This document shows positions 16,987 through 25,572 of a DNA stretch of 64,000 nt, one piece after another. Positions within the stretch are counted from its first letter, which is position 1. Every line of letters begins with the position of its first letter. The translations under genes and the position numbers were made by a program. This DNA comes from JBJYIN01 sp046237015 (GTDB lineage Bacteria > Pseudomonadota > Gammaproteobacteria > Enterobacterales > Enterobacteriaceae), in the NCBI RefSeq assembly GCF_046237015.1, contig NZ_JBJYIN010000023.1:1-64000 (forward strand), in the 5' to 3' direction. The notes under the pieces are model-generated. The model was not told the origin of the DNA and did not search any database. It was given only the letters and a program-made list of their open reading frames with translations.

Positions 16987-17014
16987 TCTCGCCCAGAAAA
17001 ATCTGGTGACGTCC
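16984..17014 (-). promoter_or_regulatory. Ribonucleic antiterminator (RAT) of the PTS operon
   Basis: Minus-strand GGACGTCACCAG, a 6-nt loop, then CTGGGCGAGACCT. It fits the BglG/LicT target pattern (GGA, GT, AC, apical stem-loop, GGC, A, ACC) and its last bases are the first bases of the terminator stem. Confidence 0.8.
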
Positions 17015-17023
17015 TCTACGCGC

Positions 17024-17084
17024 TTTTTAGCAAGTCAACGCTAAGAAAGCTACAGATGAATTTTATTTTGTGAAAAGTATCACT
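17024..17084 (-). promoter_or_regulatory. CRP-like site and promoter of the PTS-sulfatase cluster
   Basis: The CRP-like site is TGTGA-AAAGTA-TCACT on the plus strand (17069-17084), 9 of 10 conserved bases. A -10-like TAAAAA (17029-17024 on the minus strand) would give a start near 17017, with CRP at about -60 and the RAT at the very start of the RNA. The -35 is poor, as usual for activator-dependent promoters. Confidence 0.5.
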
Positions 17085-17148
17085 ATATTTTTCAGATAAC
17101 CGCGCCAATCACTTCACGTTGATGGTTTCAATATAACGGCAGAAGCCA

Positions 17149-17190
17149 TCGAACTTCCCCACTTTAACGCTAAACCGTGAGGAAGTTCGA
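17149..17190. repeat. Inverted repeat downstream of spy
   Basis: TCGAACTTCC and its perfect complement GGAAGTTCGA are separated by 22 bp just after the spy stop codon. It could be a transcript-end hairpin; there is no T tract. Confidence 0.4.
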
Positions 17191-17213
17191 CGATCTTCGG
17201 TAAAGAGAGGCAC

Positions 17214-17696
17214 TTACCGCGCAGGCCCACGTTTTGGCTGCTGAGTCAGGTGTTTTTCAAAGTTTTCATTGTATTGTTTCTTTTGCTCAGGCGTCAGAAT
17301 GTTATAAATCTTATTCTGCGTTTCCAGCATACTCAGGAATCGAGCTTTACGAGCCTCATCCGCTTTATCTAACTGGGATTGCACTTTTGCGGCATCAAAG
17401 GTATCTGCCGTGATCAGCCCATGCATCTCACGACGCTCGTCTAATCTGGTTTTCCGCATGTTCTCATGAGCAGCATCTTTAATACCTTTAATCTGCTGCT
17501 TTTGCGCCTCTGTCAGATTCAATCCGTTGAACATCATTTCCATACCGGCCCCATTCCCCATGCCGTGATGAAATCCACCGTCTTTCATCATTCTATGTTC
17601 CGGCGCCGGGCCTTTCGGTGCTTCATTCGCATGGGCGATCCCCACAGCACTTAACGCCAGGGAAGAAGCCACCAACATTGCGGTCAATTTACGCAT
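17214..17696 (-). CDS. spy: Periplasmic chaperone of the Spy/CpxP family
   Basis: A 160-residue protein with a signal peptide ending AHA (residue 23). The mature chain has a His/Met/Gly-rich N terminus, then the helical cradle with the two LTxxQ-type motifs of the family: LTEAQKQQI near residue 76 and LTPEQKKQY near 139. Many basic and amide residues line the helices. Spy is an ATP-independent periplasmic chaperone that forms a dimeric cradle and is induced by envelope stress through Cpx and Bae. A CpxP role cannot be excluded, but the length and motif spacing fit Spy best. It is a single-gene unit with about 230 bp of upstream sequence. Confidence 0.85.
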   Translation of the reverse strand: MRKLTAMLVASSLALSAVGIAHANEAPKGPAPEHRMMKDGGFHHGMGNGAGMEMMFNGLNLTEAQKQQIKGIKDAAHENMRKTRLDERREMHGLITADTFDAAKVQSQLDKADEARKARFLSMLETQNKIYNILTPEQKKQYNENFEKHLTQQPKRGPAR

Positions 17697-17926
17697 GATA
17701 TGTCCCTCATTTAGGTTTAACTGATTGACGACGGTTGTCGTGCTAACGAGGAATAGTATAGGTCTGGCAATTTCAGTTAATTAGAACAAGGGTAAATCTC
17801 TGCAAGGAACAACTTCACATTTGCACCAATTGTGGAGAGTACGATGGGATTGTGTAAGAAAAGAAAGGAGTATGTTAAATCGGTGATGCTTTACGTCACA
17901 TCAGGCTCGTCATACAAAAGGGTTTT

Positions 17927-18223
17927 TTACGAAAGAGAGCGATTAAAAGCCGACGCGTCTTTGGCGAGCGCATCCAGATGGGCACTGATAATTTTCACCT
18001 TCTGTAGCAGAGGGTTACGATCTGGTGAACTGTCCATTGCATTCAATTGGGCGACCAACTGCCCAACCTGAGAGGAAAGCTGTGCCTCACGTTGATTCGC
18101 TAAAATAAGCTGTTGTTGCAACTGTTGCCGCTCTCTCTGCCACTGATATTGCTGCTGTTGCACGCTTTTCTCCAACGCCTGCAAGGCTTCTTCCAACCGC
18201 ACTTCCAACTCTTCAACCCACAT
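17927..18223 (-). CDS. Small coiled-coil protein of unknown function
   Basis: A 98-residue protein, almost entirely helical, with a heptad-like Leu/Glu/Gln pattern across residues 4-70 (EELEVRLEEALQALEKSV, then Gln-rich repeats) and a short C-terminal tail. It has no signal peptide, membrane segment or recognised domain. The composition resembles small cell-envelope or septal coiled coils, but I do not recognise the family. It is oriented away from fadH and separated from it by about 235 bp. Confidence 0.6.
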   Translation of the reverse strand: MWVEELEVRLEEALQALEKSVQQQQYQWQRERQQLQQQLILANQREAQLSSQVGQLVAQLNAMDSSPDRNPLLQKVKIISAHLDALAKDASAFNRSLS

Positions 18224-18457
18224 GAACGGTACCTTCGATTAACCATTCGGCAAATTATAATGACACACGGCCTCAACAACAAACAATCTGACTCATCCTT
18301 ACCTTTATCCATTATTTTTCCACACGATTGGAAATGATATTCATCACAATCACGAAACAAAAAATTCACATTAGCATGCACTAACGCTAAGTTTACGCTA
18401 TTACTCATCAGACCAGTTCGCCAAACATCTGCTTTTCACCTGCTGCTGGAGATAACA

Positions 18458-20461
18458 ATGACAACCTATCCTCATCTGTTTTCACCGCTCGATCTCGGCT
18501 TTACCACCTTAAAAAATCGAGTGGTGATGGGCTCAATGCATACAGGTCTGGAAGAACATGCCAACGGAGCGGAAAGACTGGCGGCGTTTTATCGGGAAAG
18601 AGTTATCGGTGGAGTAGGCCTTATCGTCACGGGCGGCATTGCCCCCAATGCGAAAGGCGCGGTGGTAAAAGGCGGTGCGACATTACATGCTGCGTCACAG
18701 TTACCGCATCATCAGGTCATCACTCAGGCCGTTCACGACGCTGGCGGTAAGATCGCCCTACAGATCCTTCATGCCGGACGCTATAGCTACCAGCCAGAAC
18801 CTGTCGCCCCCTCTGCATTACAAGCTCCCATCACCCCTTTTATGCCAGTGGCGATGACGTCAGCAGACATCGAACAGACAATTGATGATTTTGCCCAATG
18901 TGCGGCACTGGCTCAGCAAGCTGACTATGATGGCGTGGAAATTATGGGCTCGGAAGGCTACCTGATTAACCAATTTCTTGCGGCACAAACCAATCAACGG
19001 GACGATGAATGGGGCGGAAATTTTCAGCGCCGTAGCCGTTTCGCCTTAGCGATCGTTCGGGCAGTCAGAAAAGCAACCGGACCTGAATTCATCATCATTT
19101 ACCGTCTTTCTATGCTCGATCTGATCGAAAAGGGTTCAAGCTGGCAGGAAATTGAACAGTTGGCTCAGGCGGTAGAACAAGCGGGCGCAACCCTCATTAA
19201 CACAGGTATCGGCTGGCACGAAGCGCGTATTCCGACGATTGCCACGCTCGTGCCACGTGGCGCGTTTGGCTGGGTCACCCAACGACTAATGGGAAAAGTG
19301 GGGATTCCACTCATCGCCACCAACCGTATCAACGATCCCGCTGTCGCGGAACAACTGTTACTCGACGGCTGTGCCGATATGGTATCGATGGCACGCCCTT
19401 TTCTGGCCGACTCGGCACTATTGCAAAAGGCAGCAGAAGGTCGGGCTGATGAAATCAATACCTGCATCGGTTGTAATCAGGCCTGTCTGGATCAGATCTT
19501 TGTCGGAAAGTTGACTTCCTGTCTGGTGAACCCACGAGCCTGTCATGAAACTGAATATCCCATCACGCCTGCAATATCGATAAAACGGCTTGCTGTTGTT
19601 GGCGCAGGGCCAGCCGGTATGGCATTCGCCGTGAATGCCGCCACGCGCGGACATCAGATCACACTATTTGAATCTGCCTCGCAAATCGGCGGACAATTCA
19701 ATATTGCCCGCCAGATCCCAGGGAAAGACGAGTTTAATGAAACGCTACGGTATTATCGTCGCCAATTGGATTTACTCGGCGTCACCATAAAATTAGGCAC
19801 GCCCGCGACAGTGGCCGATCTCATCGGCTTTGATGAAATCATTCTGGCATGCGGTATTGTGCCACGCACGCCAGAGATTGAAGGCATTTGTCACCCAATG
19901 GTCCTGAGCTATCTGGATGTACTACGGGATAAAAAGCCCGTTGGGAAACGAGTCGCCATTATTGGTGCCGGTGGGATTGGATTTGATACCGCGCATTATC
20001 TCAGCCAGCCCAAACAGGCTGATTTTTACGAAGAATGGGGCATCGATCGCCAACTGAGGCATCGTGGTGGTTTGCTAAATCCGCGATCCCAGCCTCTTCA
20101 CAGCGATCGAGAAATCATACTGTTACAACGCAAAGCGGGTAAGCCGGGAGAAGGCTTGGGGAAAACGACGGGCTGGATCCACCGAACCAACCTGCTTCGA
20201 CATGGCGTGACGTTGCTCGGTGGCGTGCGTTATGAGCATATTGACGATGATGGATTGCATATTGTGCATCAGCAGGCCACTCAATGCCTTCCCGTGGACA
20301 ACATCATTGTCTGTGCAGGCCAGGAGCCTCGCCGCGATCTCTACCAGCCGCTGCAACAGGCCGGTTGTCAGGTTCATCTGATCGGCGGAGCAGATGTTGC
20401 ACAAGAGTTGGACGCACGCCGGGCAATTGAGCAAGCCACCCGGCTGGCGTTAGCGATATAA
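18458..20461 (+). CDS. fadH: 2,4-dienoyl-CoA reductase (NADPH)
   Basis: A 667-residue iron-sulfur flavoenzyme of beta-oxidation that reduces 2,4-dienoyl-CoA from unsaturated fatty acids. The N-terminal half (about 1-330) is an old-yellow-enzyme FMN barrel. The 4Fe-4S cluster ligands are Cys336, Cys339, Cys343 and Cys355. The C-terminal half has two Rossmann folds: the FAD site LAVVGAGPAGMAFAVNA and the NADPH site VAIIGAGGIGFDTAHYL. Length and cysteine spacing are as in E. coli FadH. A GGAGAT ribosome-binding site supports the start. It is convergent with rlmG, with one base between the stop codons. Confidence 0.97.
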   Translation: MTTYPHLFSPLDLGFTTLKNRVVMGSMHTGLEEHANGAERLAAFYRERVIGGVGLIVTGGIAPNAKGAVVKGGATLHAASQLPHHQVITQAVHDAGGKIALQILHAGRYSYQPEPVAPSALQAPITPFMPVAMTSADIEQTIDDFAQCAALAQQADYDGVEIMGSEGYLINQFLAAQTNQRDDEWGGNFQRRSRFALAIVRAVRKATGPEFIIIYRLSMLDLIEKGSSWQEIEQLAQAVEQAGATLINTGIGWHEARIPTIATLVPRGAFGWVTQRLMGKVGIPLIATNRINDPAVAEQLLLDGCADMVSMARPFLADSALLQKAAEGRADEINTCIGCNQACLDQIFVGKLTSCLVNPRACHETEYPITPAISIKRLAVVGAGPAGMAFAVNAATRGHQITLFESASQIGGQFNIARQIPGKDEFNETLRYYRRQLDLLGVTIKLGTPATVADLIGFDEIILACGIVPRTPEIEGICHPMVLSYLDVLRDKKPVGKRVAIIGAGGIGFDTAHYLSQPKQADFYEEWGIDRQLRHRGGLLNPRSQPLHSDREIILLQRKAGKPGEGLGKTTGWIHRTNLLRHGVTLLGGVRYEHIDDDGLHIVHQQATQCLPVDNIIVCAGQEPRRDLYQPLQQAGCQVHLIGGADVAQELDARRAIEQATRLALAI

Positions 20462-20462
20462 C

Positions 20463-21602
20463 CTAGCGGGATGCCGACGATTTCACCGCTCTCAGCACTA
20501 CAAATTTAGTATTACTGGCAATCGTCTCACAGTTACCAAACAGGCGCTTCAATTTGTGGAAGTAATCCAGATGACGATTTCCGACAACACGTAATTCACC
20601 GCCGACAGTCAAGCAACGACGGGCATCCACAAACATTTGCCAGGCAATTTCATCGGTTACCGCCTGTTGCTGATGAAAGGGAGGATTACACAATACCGCC
20701 TGTAGCGTATCTCGCCCAACGCGTGTCAGCCCGTGATTCACCACAAATCCACAGCGATCTTTGTCCTGTGGGCAGTTAACATCCACGTTCATTTCACTGG
20801 ATGCGACCGCCATGTAGGATTCATCAAAGAAACTCACGCTCGCCTCGGGATTTGCCGCTAATGCCGCCAACCCAATAACACCATTCCCACAACCTAAATC
20901 AACGATTTTCCCTTGTATCTGTTGTGGCAAATGCTGCATGAAAAAGCGGGCACCAATGTCCAGCCCGTTACGAGAAAAAACATTCGCGTAATTATGGATA
21001 CGATAACCGTACTCATCCATATTCCATGAGGTTGTAAGTGGTTGTTCACTTACCGTTAACTCCGCGAATTCACAGTGAATTAAACGCGCTTTTTTCCAGG
21101 CAAGGGAGGTTTTTGTTGGCCCCAGAATACGCTCAAATAGCTGTAGTGTTGAGGTGTGGATATCGCGCGCTTTTGCACCGGCAATGATTCGAGTCTGTGG
21201 CGTCACCACCTCACGCAACATACGCAATTGGTGTTCTAACAGCGCCATGGTCTTGGGTATTTTCATCACCACTAGAGCAGGCGCAGCAGGCAAGGGTTCC
21301 AGGCTGCTTAGTAATGCTACTGACGCATCGTCAAAACCGTTCAATGCCAGATTGTGTCGTGTCGCCAGTTGGCTCATGTAAGAATCGCTGATACTGACCG
21401 GAGACTGAGCCTGTAAACCACAGGCCAGCGCACCAAACGCATCGTTAAAAATCAGACATGGGCCGGGGGCGGTTTCCATTACTGCCAGTTCACGCAGCAA
21501 AAACTCATCCGCGGCTTCCCATGCCTGTAAGGTCGAGTTGTCGGCCACCTGAGGGTAACGTACTAGCGTCAGGTTACGGGTTTCCAATTCGAGTTGGCTC
21601 AT
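20463..21602 (-). CDS. rlmG: 23S rRNA guanine(1835)-N2 methyltransferase
   Basis: A 379-residue RsmC/RlmG-type methyltransferase. The N-terminal half is a degenerate methyltransferase-like domain used for RNA binding; the C-terminal half carries the SAM site VDLGCGNGVIGLAAL and the catalytic NPPFHQQ motif characteristic of N2-guanine methylation. It modifies G1835 of 23S rRNA. It follows fadH tail to tail, the same arrangement as ygjO next to fadH in E. coli. Confidence 0.95.
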   Translation of the reverse strand: MSQLELETRNLTLVRYPQVADNSTLQAWEAADEFLLRELAVMETAPGPCLIFNDAFGALACGLQAQSPVSISDSYMSQLATRHNLALNGFDDASVALLSSLEPLPAAPALVVMKIPKTMALLEHQLRMLREVVTPQTRIIAGAKARDIHTSTLQLFERILGPTKTSLAWKKARLIHCEFAELTVSEQPLTTSWNMDEYGYRIHNYANVFSRNGLDIGARFFMQHLPQQIQGKIVDLGCGNGVIGLAALAANPEASVSFFDESYMAVASSEMNVDVNCPQDKDRCGFVVNHGLTRVGRDTLQAVLCNPPFHQQQAVTDEIAWQMFVDARRCLTVGGELRVVGNRHLDYFHKLKRLFGNCETIASNTKFVVLRAVKSSASR

Positions 21603-21787
21603 TCGTTCGCCTCTCCTGAATCATAAAATTTGCGCTGTTTATCCCTTAAAATCGAACGCCAGTAAATGCTTTTCTCTGCCTACGGGAAAAAAGCACGTTC
21701 AGGTTCGAGATAACGGCACCGTTGCCTTGTTATTTCACCATGGTAATCTGATCACCCCGCATGGATGTCAGCAGGATACCAAACGCT

Positions 21788-22786
21788 ATGATTCGCTTTG
21801 CTATTATAGGAACCAGTTGGATCACCCGTCAGTTTGTCGATGCCGCCCATGAAACCGGCAAAATGAAATTGACCGCCATCTACTCACGTTCACCAGAAAA
21901 ATCGCAGCAATATCAAATCGATTACCATGTTGATACGCTATTCAGTTCGCTGGAAGACATGGCGAAATCCACACTTATCGACGCCGTTTATATTGCCAGC
22001 CCTAATTCATTGCATTGCGAACAATCGCTGCTATTCCTGAGCCATGGCAAGCATGTTATCTGTGAAAAACCGCTGGCCTCCCATCGCGATGAAGTTGAAC
22101 AGATGTTTGCCTGTGCCAGAGAAAACCAGGTCGTGCTTTTTGAAGCATTCAAAACAGCCAGCCTGCCCAATTTCAATGTCGTACAGCAGGCGCTGCCCAA
22201 AGTCGGTAAATTGCGCAAAGTGGTTCTGAACTATTGCCAATATTCCTCCCGCTATCCGAAATATCTGGCTGGAGAAAATCCGAATACCTTCAATCCTGCG
22301 TTCTCCAACGGCTCCGTTATGGATATCGGCTATTACTGCCTCTCTTTTGCCGTTGCGTTATGGGGAGAGCCGGATACGGTGCAGGCCAGTGCCACCCTGC
22401 TGGAGAGCGGCGTTGACGCACACGGTACGTTCGTCATGAATTACGGTGATTTTGACGTGACAGTCATACACTCTAAAGTCAGCAATTCTGCTATTGCCAG
22501 TGAGATCCAAGGGGAAGAGGGATCGCTAGTCATTGAGAAACTGTCTGAATGCCAACAAGTCACCTTTATTCCACGAGACGGAAAATCGTTGGATCTGAGC
22601 CAACCACAGCATATCAATAGCATGTTGTATGAAGCCGCGCGTTTTGCCGCGCTCGTGGCCGATAACCATGTCGACGATGCGGCAATCACACGTTCGCGGA
22701 CAGTGGCAAAATTACTGACCGAAATACGCCGACAAACCGGGGTTGTTTTCCCCGCGGATGCGATTGCGTCGGGGCATGCCGAGTGA
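21788..22786 (+). CDS. Gfo/Idh/MocA-family NAD(P)-dependent oxidoreductase (YgjR-like)
   Basis: A 332-residue oxidoreductase beginning MIRFAIIGTSWITRQFVDAA, which supplies the Rossmann GxxxxxxxF nucleotide-binding start; this start is preferred to one nine codons upstream for that reason. The EKPLASH motif (catalytic Lys of the family) follows at about residue 95. The C-terminal alpha/beta domain has the usual dimer sheet. The substrate is unknown. The place between rlmG and alx is that of ygjR in E. coli. Confidence 0.88.
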   Translation: MIRFAIIGTSWITRQFVDAAHETGKMKLTAIYSRSPEKSQQYQIDYHVDTLFSSLEDMAKSTLIDAVYIASPNSLHCEQSLLFLSHGKHVICEKPLASHRDEVEQMFACARENQVVLFEAFKTASLPNFNVVQQALPKVGKLRKVVLNYCQYSSRYPKYLAGENPNTFNPAFSNGSVMDIGYYCLSFAVALWGEPDTVQASATLLESGVDAHGTFVMNYGDFDVTVIHSKVSNSAIASEIQGEEGSLVIEKLSECQQVTFIPRDGKSLDLSQPQHINSMLYEAARFAALVADNHVDDAAITRSRTVAKLLTEIRRQTGVVFPADAIASGHAE

Positions 22787-22857
22787 CGAGTAAGGTGAAC
22801 ACGATACCATGGCGATAATTATTTGACCTGGATCAGGTTTTCACCTATCTTTTGTTG

Positions 22858-22985
22858 AGCAAAGGGGAGTAACTTTCCGCCGGTTAATCGTCATTACGGT
22901 GCATAACGCATCCGGTTACCGGGCAACTTAATGAATTTGAACATTAAGTTGTAAGTGAGACCTTGCCGGAAGGCGAGGTTCATTT
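22858..22985 (+). ncRNA. yybP-ykoY (Mn2+/pH-responsive) riboswitch of alx
   Basis: The leader contains the conserved pieces of the yybP-ykoY aptamer: GGGGAGTAAC near 22864, a central hairpin, then GAGACCTTGCCGG and a closing GGCGAGGTT. In E. coli the same RNA (PRE) upstream of alx responds to manganese and alkaline pH. The element ends just before an intrinsic terminator, so control by terminator/antiterminator switching is likely. Confidence 0.85.
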
Positions 22986-23002
22986 GCAGCTTGATGATAA
23001 AG

Positions 23003-23036
23003 CGGCCAACGTCTTCCGATGTTGGCCGTTTTCGTT
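23003..23036 (+). terminator. Terminator of the alx riboswitch expression platform
   Basis: An 8-bp stem CGGCCAAC / GTTGGCCG with a 10-nt loop is followed by TTTTCGTTTT, directly between the aptamer and the alx ribosome-binding site. Confidence 0.85.
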
Positions 23037-23056
23037 TTCATTCAAAGGATATTGCT

Positions 23057-24010
23057 ATGCACACCATTGGTACGCCGTGGTTATGGGGCAGCTTTGCCAT
23101 CATTGTTATCGTGATGCTTGCCATCGACCTACTCTATCAGGGGAAAAAAGGGTCGACGGTGATGACATTCAAACAGGCAGCAGGCTGGTCTCTTGTTTGG
23201 GTGACGCTTTCTTTATTGTTCAACGCAGGTTTTTGGTGGTATCTGGATGGGACGATGGGGCGTGAAGTCGCCAATGCCCAATCTCTGGCTTTCCTGACGG
23301 GTTATCTGATCGAGAAAGCACTCGCTGTTGATAATGTTTTTGTCTGGCTAATGCTCTTCAGCTATTTTTCCGTTCCACCACAGTATCAACGGCGCGTACT
23401 GGTTTACGGCGTGCTGGGTGCGATTGTACTAAGAACGCTTATGGTGTTCGGTGGCAGTTGGCTGGTTACCCAATTCCAGTGGTTACTGTATGTCTTCGGT
23501 GCATTCCTGCTGTTTACCGGTATAAAAATGGCGCTGGCAAAAGAAGATGACAGCACCATTGGCGATAAACCGATGGTCCGTTGGCTACGTGGGCACCTGC
23601 GTATGACCGACAATATTGAAAACGACAAATTTTTTGTTCGTCGTAACGGGCTGTTGTACGCGACACCGCTTTTTCTGGTTCTGATTCTGGTGGAAATCAG
23701 TGACGTGATTTTTGCCGTTGACAGTATCCCAGCCATTTTTGCCGTGACGACCGATCCCTTTATTGTTTTAACCTCCAACCTCTTTGCCATTTTGGGTTTG
23801 CGCGCCATGTACTTCCTGCTGGCTGGTGTGGCTGAGCGTTTCTCTCTGTTGAAATATGGGCTGGCGGTTATTTTGGTCTTTATCGGTATCAAGATGCTGT
23901 TAATCGATATTTTCCACATTCCTATCGCTATTTCGCTCGGTATCGTTGCCAGTATTTTGATCCTTACCTTGTTGATTAACGTTTGGGTTAACCGCCGCGC
24001 CGCACAATAA
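23057..24010 (+). CDS. alx: Alx/TerC-family inner-membrane protein, manganese homeostasis
   Basis: A 317-residue polytopic membrane protein of the TerC family with about nine hydrophobic segments. Conserved acidic membrane residues typical of Alx are visible in IEKALAVDNVFVW and VEISDVIFAVDSIPA. Alx is implicated in manganese export and is induced at alkaline pH. The ATG at 23057 follows an AAAGGA ribosome-binding site; the longer reading frame would run back through the riboswitch terminator and is rejected. The riboswitch leader and its position before sstT match E. coli. Confidence 0.95.
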   Translation: MHTIGTPWLWGSFAIIVIVMLAIDLLYQGKKGSTVMTFKQAAGWSLVWVTLSLLFNAGFWWYLDGTMGREVANAQSLAFLTGYLIEKALAVDNVFVWLMLFSYFSVPPQYQRRVLVYGVLGAIVLRTLMVFGGSWLVTQFQWLLYVFGAFLLFTGIKMALAKEDDSTIGDKPMVRWLRGHLRMTDNIENDKFFVRRNGLLYATPLFLVLILVEISDVIFAVDSIPAIFAVTTDPFIVLTSNLFAILGLRAMYFLLAGVAERFSLLKYGLAVILVFIGIKMLLIDIFHIPIAISLGIVASILILTLLINVWVNRRAAQ

Positions 24011-24021
24011 CACGTCTTTTC

Positions 24022-24059
24022 TACCACGCCGCACCGCATTCAGTCGGTACAGCGTGGTA
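24022..24059 (+). terminator. Possible alx terminator
   Basis: An 8-bp stem TACCACGC / GCGTGGTA with a structured 22-nt loop, followed by a short TTT. Weak. Confidence 0.4.
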
Positions 24060-24251
24060 TTTACTGCATAAATGCCACGCTAAAGCATAAAAAATGCCAT
24101 CAGCTCTTTTCCAATAATTAAATTTTCATATACTGATACGCTCAAACACACTTCGTTACGGAATAGAACAAAACCCGGCGATCGGTTATGCCAGAGGTTA
24201 TGCATTCGTAATACACAACCACTCAGCGGAAACGGTTATACCGTCAAATTT

Positions 24252-25499
24252 ATGGAAAAGAATAAGTCACGTTTTTTGCAATACATTACTCAAGGTAGCC
24301 TGGTTCAACAGATCCTTCTGGGGCTTGTTGCCGGTATCATTCTGGCCTCAATCTCCACACCGGCGGCTATCGCCGTCGGACTGTTAGGGACGCTGTTCGT
24401 TGGCGCACTGAAAGCGGTTGCGCCGCTACTGGTGCTTATGTTAGTCATGGCGTCCATCGCCAATCATCAGCAAGGCCAAAAAACCAATATTCGTTCGATA
24501 CTACTGCTCTATATTATCGGTACTTTTTCCGCTGCCTTCGTCGCGGTGGTGCTAAGCATTCTTTTCCCTTCGATTCTGGTACTTAATGCGCAGGCAACAG
24601 ACATTACACCGCCATCAGGTATTATCGAGGTGTTAAAAGGGTTGCTCATGAATATTGTCGCTAACCCTATTCATGCCCTCATCAATGCTAACTATATCGG
24701 CATTCTTGCTTGGGCGGTTGGCTTAGGTATTGCGTTTCGCCACGGTTCGGCAACCTCTAAGAATTTAATTACCGATGCAGCCCATGCCGTAACCTTTATT
24801 GTTCGCGTCGTCATCCGTTTTGCACCGCTGGGGATTTTCGGTCTGGTCGCCTCGACTCTAGCCGAAACTGGCTTTGATGCTTTATGGGGATATGCGCACC
24901 TATTGATGGTATTGATCGGCGGTATGCTGCTGGTTGCCCTTGTCGTCAACCCACTGATTGTTTATTGGAAAACCCGTAAAAACCCTTACCCATTGGTATT
25001 ACGCTGCCTACGAGAAAGTGGTGTAACCGCCTTCTTTACCCGCAGTTCCGCCGCCAATATTCCGGTGAATATGGAACTGTGCCGTAAATTGAATCTGGAT
25101 GAGGATACTTATTCCGTCGCTATTCCATTGGGCGCAACCATTAATATGGCAGGTGCGGCCATCACTATCACAGTGTTAACTTTAGCCGCTGCCCACACGC
25201 TAGGTATCCATGTCGACTTACTGACTGCGTTGCTACTTAGCGTGGTGGCATCAATCTGCGCTTGTGGTGCCTCTGGCGTGGCAGGTGGTTCATTGCTGCT
25301 GATCCCACTGGCATGCAGCATGTTTGGTATCTCAAACGATATCGCCATGCAGGTGGTTGCGGTTGGTTTCATTATCGGTGTATTGCAGGATTCCGCAGAA
25401 ACGGCGGTCAACTCCTCAACGGACGTGATCTTTATTGCGGCGGTTTGTGAAGCCGAAGATGCCAAACTGGCGGAAAAAGAACGTTTGAATATGCTGTAA
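24252..25499 (+). CDS. sstT: Serine/threonine:Na+ symporter
   Basis: A 415-residue dicarboxylate/amino acid:cation symporter-family protein, the usual SstT length. It has about eight membrane helices plus two re-entrant hairpins. The serine-rich hairpin FTRSSAANIPVN and the NMAGAAITITV helix are the substrate- and Na-binding segments. It takes up L-serine and L-threonine with sodium. It lies between alx and ygjV as in E. coli. Confidence 0.96.
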   Translation: MEKNKSRFLQYITQGSLVQQILLGLVAGIILASISTPAAIAVGLLGTLFVGALKAVAPLLVLMLVMASIANHQQGQKTNIRSILLLYIIGTFSAAFVAVVLSILFPSILVLNAQATDITPPSGIIEVLKGLLMNIVANPIHALINANYIGILAWAVGLGIAFRHGSATSKNLITDAAHAVTFIVRVVIRFAPLGIFGLVASTLAETGFDALWGYAHLLMVLIGGMLLVALVVNPLIVYWKTRKNPYPLVLRCLRESGVTAFFTRSSAANIPVNMELCRKLNLDEDTYSVAIPLGATINMAGAAITITVLTLAAAHTLGIHVDLLTALLLSVVASICACGASGVAGGSLLLIPLACSMFGISNDIAMQVVAVGFIIGVLQDSAETAVNSSTDVIFIAAVCEAEDAKLAEKERLNML

Positions 25500-25508
25500 T
25501 CGCTTATG

Positions 25509-25536
25509 GGATAGCCTTCGGGCTATCCTTCGCCTT
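25509..25536. terminator. Terminator between convergent sstT and ygjV
   Basis: GGATAGCC-TTCG-GGCTATCC, an 8-bp stem with a stable TTCG loop, then a T-rich stretch, placed just after the sstT stop. Confidence 0.75.
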
Positions 25537-25572
25537 TGCCAAGGTGAATCCTTTCTTCTACCTTCTACCCTC

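Noticed and set aside
23404..24039. 211-codon minus-strand frame opposite alx
   Set aside because: It is the antisense shadow of a well-recognised membrane protein gene with a riboswitch leader.
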